A DNA stretch of 64,000 nucleotides, taken from the NCBI GenBank assembly GCA_016197225.1, contig JACPWC010000048.1, positions 18,495 to 82,494 of the forward strand. The letters run 5' to 3'. The position numbers and the translations under genes were made by a program. How positions within the stretch are numbered: position 1 is the first letter of the stretch; every line of letters begins with the position of its first letter. Under the pieces are notes generated by a model. It was not told the origin of the DNA. It saw only the letters and a program-made list of their open reading frames with translations, and did no database searches. The DNA is from Chloroflexota bacterium. GTDB lineage: Bacteria; Chloroflexota; Anaerolineae; Anaerolineales; VGOW01. Below are positions 62,162 to 64,000 of the stretch, piece by piece.

Positions 62162-63784
62162 ATGCAAGGACAAATGATGGATTATCAACTGACGCTCACA
62201 CCGATGCTCGAACGAGCCAGACGATTGTTCTCGAAAAAGGAAATCGTCACCAAAGCCGGACCGGGGCTGGAACGTTACACTTATGGCGAGATGACCGAGC
62301 GCGTCGGGCGGCTGGCGAACGCGCTGGAGAAGCTGGGCGTGCGCCGGGGTGACCGGGTGGCAACTTTTGCCTGGAACAACGCCCGCCATCTCGAAATCTA
62401 TTGGGCAGTGCCGTGCATGGGCGCCGTTCTACATCCCATCAACCTTCGCCTCCCCGGCGACCAGATCGCCTACATTGCCAACCACGCCGAAGATCAAGTT
62501 ATCTTTGTAGATCCCAGTTTGTTGCCGTCGGTTGAAAAGCTGGCTCCCTATCTCAAGACCGTCAAGCATTACGTGGTGATGAGCGACAAGGTGCCGGAGA
62601 CGACGCTCAGCCCGGTTCATGCTTACGAAGACCTGCTGCGCGACGCCAGCCCGGATTACCCGTGGCCGCATTTGCACGAGAACGACGCGGCGGGCATGTG
62701 CTACACCTCCGGCACGACCGGCAACCCCAAAGGCGTTGTCTATTCGCACCGCGCCATTTATCTGCACAGCTTTGGCCTGAGCATGGCCGACTCCTTTGGC
62801 ATCGCCGAACGCGACACGGTTCTGCCGGTCGTGCCCATGTTCCACGTGCTGGCCTGGGGCACGCCCTTCGTTTGCACAATGGTCGGGGCCAAAATTGTGT
62901 TCCCCGGCCCGCACCTTCAGCCGCGCGATCTGGCTGAACTCATTCAGGCTGAGAAAGTGACGCTGACGGCGGGCGTACCCACCCTGTGGCTCGGCATGTT
63001 GGCCCTGCTTGAAAAAGAACGTTATGACCTCGGCAGTCTGCGCGAGATGATCGTGGGCGGGGCCGCCGCGCCGCAATACATGATCGAAGCCTACGAAAAG
63101 AAATTCGGCGTCGTGGTCACTCACGCCTGGGGCATGACCGAAATGACGCCGCTGGGCACGGTGAGCAAATTGAAGAGCTACCAGATGGGCCTGTCTGAAG
63201 CCGAGCGCTTCGCCATTCGCGCCAAGCAGGGCACGCCGGCCATGGGCGTGGAAATTCGTATTGTGGGTGAAGACGGCAAGGAAGTGGCCTGGAACGGAAA
63301 GGCATTTGGCGAACTGCAAGTGCGCGGCCCGTGGATCGTCAGTAGCTACTACAACGACGACCGGTCCCCCGCCTCTTTTATGGACGGCTGGTTCCGCACC
63401 GGCGACGTGGTGACGATTGACCCCGAAGGCTTTGTGCAGATCGTGGATCGCACCAAAGACGTGATCAAGAGCGGCGGCGAGTGGATCTCCAGCCAGGATT
63501 TGGAGAATGCCATCATGGCTCATCCCAAAGTATTGGAAGCCGCCGTCATTGCCATCTCGCACCCCAAGTGGCAAGAGCGCCCGCTGGCCTGCGTCGTCCC
63601 CAAACCGGATTTCAAAGACAACGTCACCAAAGAAGAAATCATTGACCACCTGCGCTCACGTTTCGACAAGATGTATTTGCCGGACGACGTGGTGTTCATC
63701 GAAGCCGTGCCGAAAACGAGCGTGGGTAAATTCGACAAGAAGGTGCTGAGGGCGCAGTACAAGGACTATCAACTGCCGGAATGA
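62162..63784 (+). CDS. Medium/long-chain acyl-CoA ligase (AMP-binding)
   Basis: 540 residues. The P-loop-like motif is [12 protein letters not shown] near 180, then [32 protein letters not shown] and the Lys in TSVGKFDKK. The enzyme activates fatty acids as acyl-CoA; the AlkK-like style ([23 protein letters not shown]) suggests medium to long chains. AGGAGG Shine-Dalgarno 7 nt upstream. Separate from the FAAL cassette at 37-40 kb. Confidence 0.9.
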   Translation: MQGQMMDYQLTLTPMLERARRLFSKKEIVTKAGPGLERYTYGEMTERVGRLANALEKLGVRRGDRVATFAWNNARHLEIYWAVPCMGAVLHPINLRLPGDQIAYIANHAEDQVIFVDPSLLPSVEKLAPYLKTVKHYVVMSDKVPETTLSPVHAYEDLLRDASPDYPWPHLHENDAAGMCYTSGTTGNPKGVVYSHRAIYLHSFGLSMADSFGIAERDTVLPVVPMFHVLAWGTPFVCTMVGAKIVFPGPHLQPRDLAELIQAEKVTLTAGVPTLWLGMLALLEKERYDLGSLREMIVGGAAAPQYMIEAYEKKFGVVVTHAWGMTEMTPLGTVSKLKSYQMGLSEAERFAIRAKQGTPAMGVEIRIVGEDGKEVAWNGKAFGELQVRGPWIVSSYYNDDRSPASFMDGWFRTGDVVTIDPEGFVQIVDRTKDVIKSGGEWISSQDLENAIMAHPKVLEAAVIAISHPKWQERPLACVVPKPDFKDNVTKEEIIDHLRSRFDKMYLPDDVVFIEAVPKTSVGKFDKKVLRAQYKDYQLPE

Positions 63785-63798
63785 AGAGGTTCAATCGT

Positions 63799-63838
63799 AA
63801 AGGGCGCAGAGAAGGGCTTGCTTTCTTTGCGCCTTTTG
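63799..63838 (+). terminator. Terminator-like hairpin after acyl-CoA ligase
   Basis: aaagggcgcagagaag pairs with ctttctttgcgccttt with small mismatches, loop ggcttg, then ttttgcggttt. Confidence 0.6.
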
Positions 63839-63909
63839 CGGTTTGAATGTTCGGGGCCGTAGATTCTGATTGTGTGACTCAGAATCCGTTTCAAGGAGGG
63901 GACGCGCAA

Positions 63910-64000
63910 ATGACCTCACTCACTTCTCTCAAAAACATTGGAGAAGTCAGCGCTGCTTGGCTGGAGGCAGTGGGCATTGCCTCAGCCGAAGACCTGCACA
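63910..64000 (+). CDS. TfoX C-terminal-domain protein (truncated by window end)
   Basis: The first 30 residues are visible. They contain LKNIGEVSAAWLEAVGI followed by ASAEDL, the helix-hairpin-helix start of the TfoX C-terminal domain, found in competence regulators and as stand-alone small proteins. AGGAGG Shine-Dalgarno 10 nt upstream. Confidence 0.75.
   Translation, partial: MTSLTSLKNIGEVSAAWLEAVGIASAEDLH

Noticed and set aside
62429..63649. 406-residue open frame opposite the acyl-CoA ligase
   Set aside because: Shadow of a gene with complete AMP-binding motifs.

Overview
This window looks like a piece of a Chloroflexota chromosome, probably Anaerolineae-like and probably from an environmental genome. 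The reasons are the G+C-rich coding sequence, extracytoplasmic linkers rich in Thr-Pro (TNTPVPTDTPPP style) in several unrelated proteins, a GlmL-like ATPase with no glutamate mutase beside it, potABCD, a KimA-type transporter, several Ser/Thr kinases, and dispersed palindromic word repeats between genes. No rRNA, tRNA, CRISPR array, phage or intact insertion sequence was seen. The taxonomic call is inference from these traits, not from a marker gene.

Layout. 1-4.8 kb: a four-gene cluster of two membrane proteins, a GlmL/ASKHA-type ATPase and a barrel-sandwich protein. 4.9-9.6 kb: a surface protein with an LPNTG motif, a GH13 alpha-glucosidase, a six-LysM secreted protein and a zinc-ribbon protein. 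9.7-12.8 kb: a DUF429 protein, an alpha/beta hydrolase and a HemL-like aminotransferase. 13.0-18.1 kb: a KdpD/KdpE-like two-component system followed by a USP-like membrane protein and a KimA-type potassium transporter. 18.2-24.5 kb: an M28 peptidase, a lone nucleotidyltransferase, an aldehyde dehydrogenase, a tungsten aldehyde:ferredoxin oxidoreductase with a histone-H1-like tail, and a DUF433/DUF5615 toxin-antitoxin-like pair. 24.5-28.8 kb: a polyamine ABC importer. 29-34.4 kb: small proteins (including a promoter-microORF-terminator unit), a broken UPF0104/LPG-synthase-type membrane protein, a DUF3800 protein, an FAD oxidoreductase and HU. 34.4-40.3 kb: an ABC exporter, a nucleotidyltransferase pair, and a fatty acyl-AMP ligase / acyl-ACP reductase / acyl carrier protein cassette. 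40.3-49.6 kb: a phosphosignalling cluster with three Ser/Thr kinases (one fused to two FGE-sulfatase domains, one to FHA), a VWA-FHA membrane protein and a PP2C phosphatase. 49.6-64 kb: a saccharopine-dehydrogenase-like enzyme, peptide deformylase, a cyclic-nucleotide-binding membrane protein, FtsK, an alpha/beta hydrolase, MFS, a two-gene conserved pair, an MBL hydrolase, a 5'-nucleotidase-like phosphoesterase, an acyl-CoA ligase and the start of a TfoX C-terminal-domain protein.

Most notable points. (i) FAAL-AAR-ACP looks like a self-contained route from free fatty acid to fatty aldehyde. (ii) The STK/FHA/VWA/PP2C genes form a tightly spaced membrane signalling module. (iii) The GlmL-like ATPase sits with membrane proteins instead of glutamate mutase. 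(iv) Many intergenic gaps hold imperfect hairpins built from short repeated words, some of which include the stop codons of the flanking genes. (v) Several genes have a TANNNT -10 hexamer only 6-7 nt before the start codon, suggesting leaderless transcripts.
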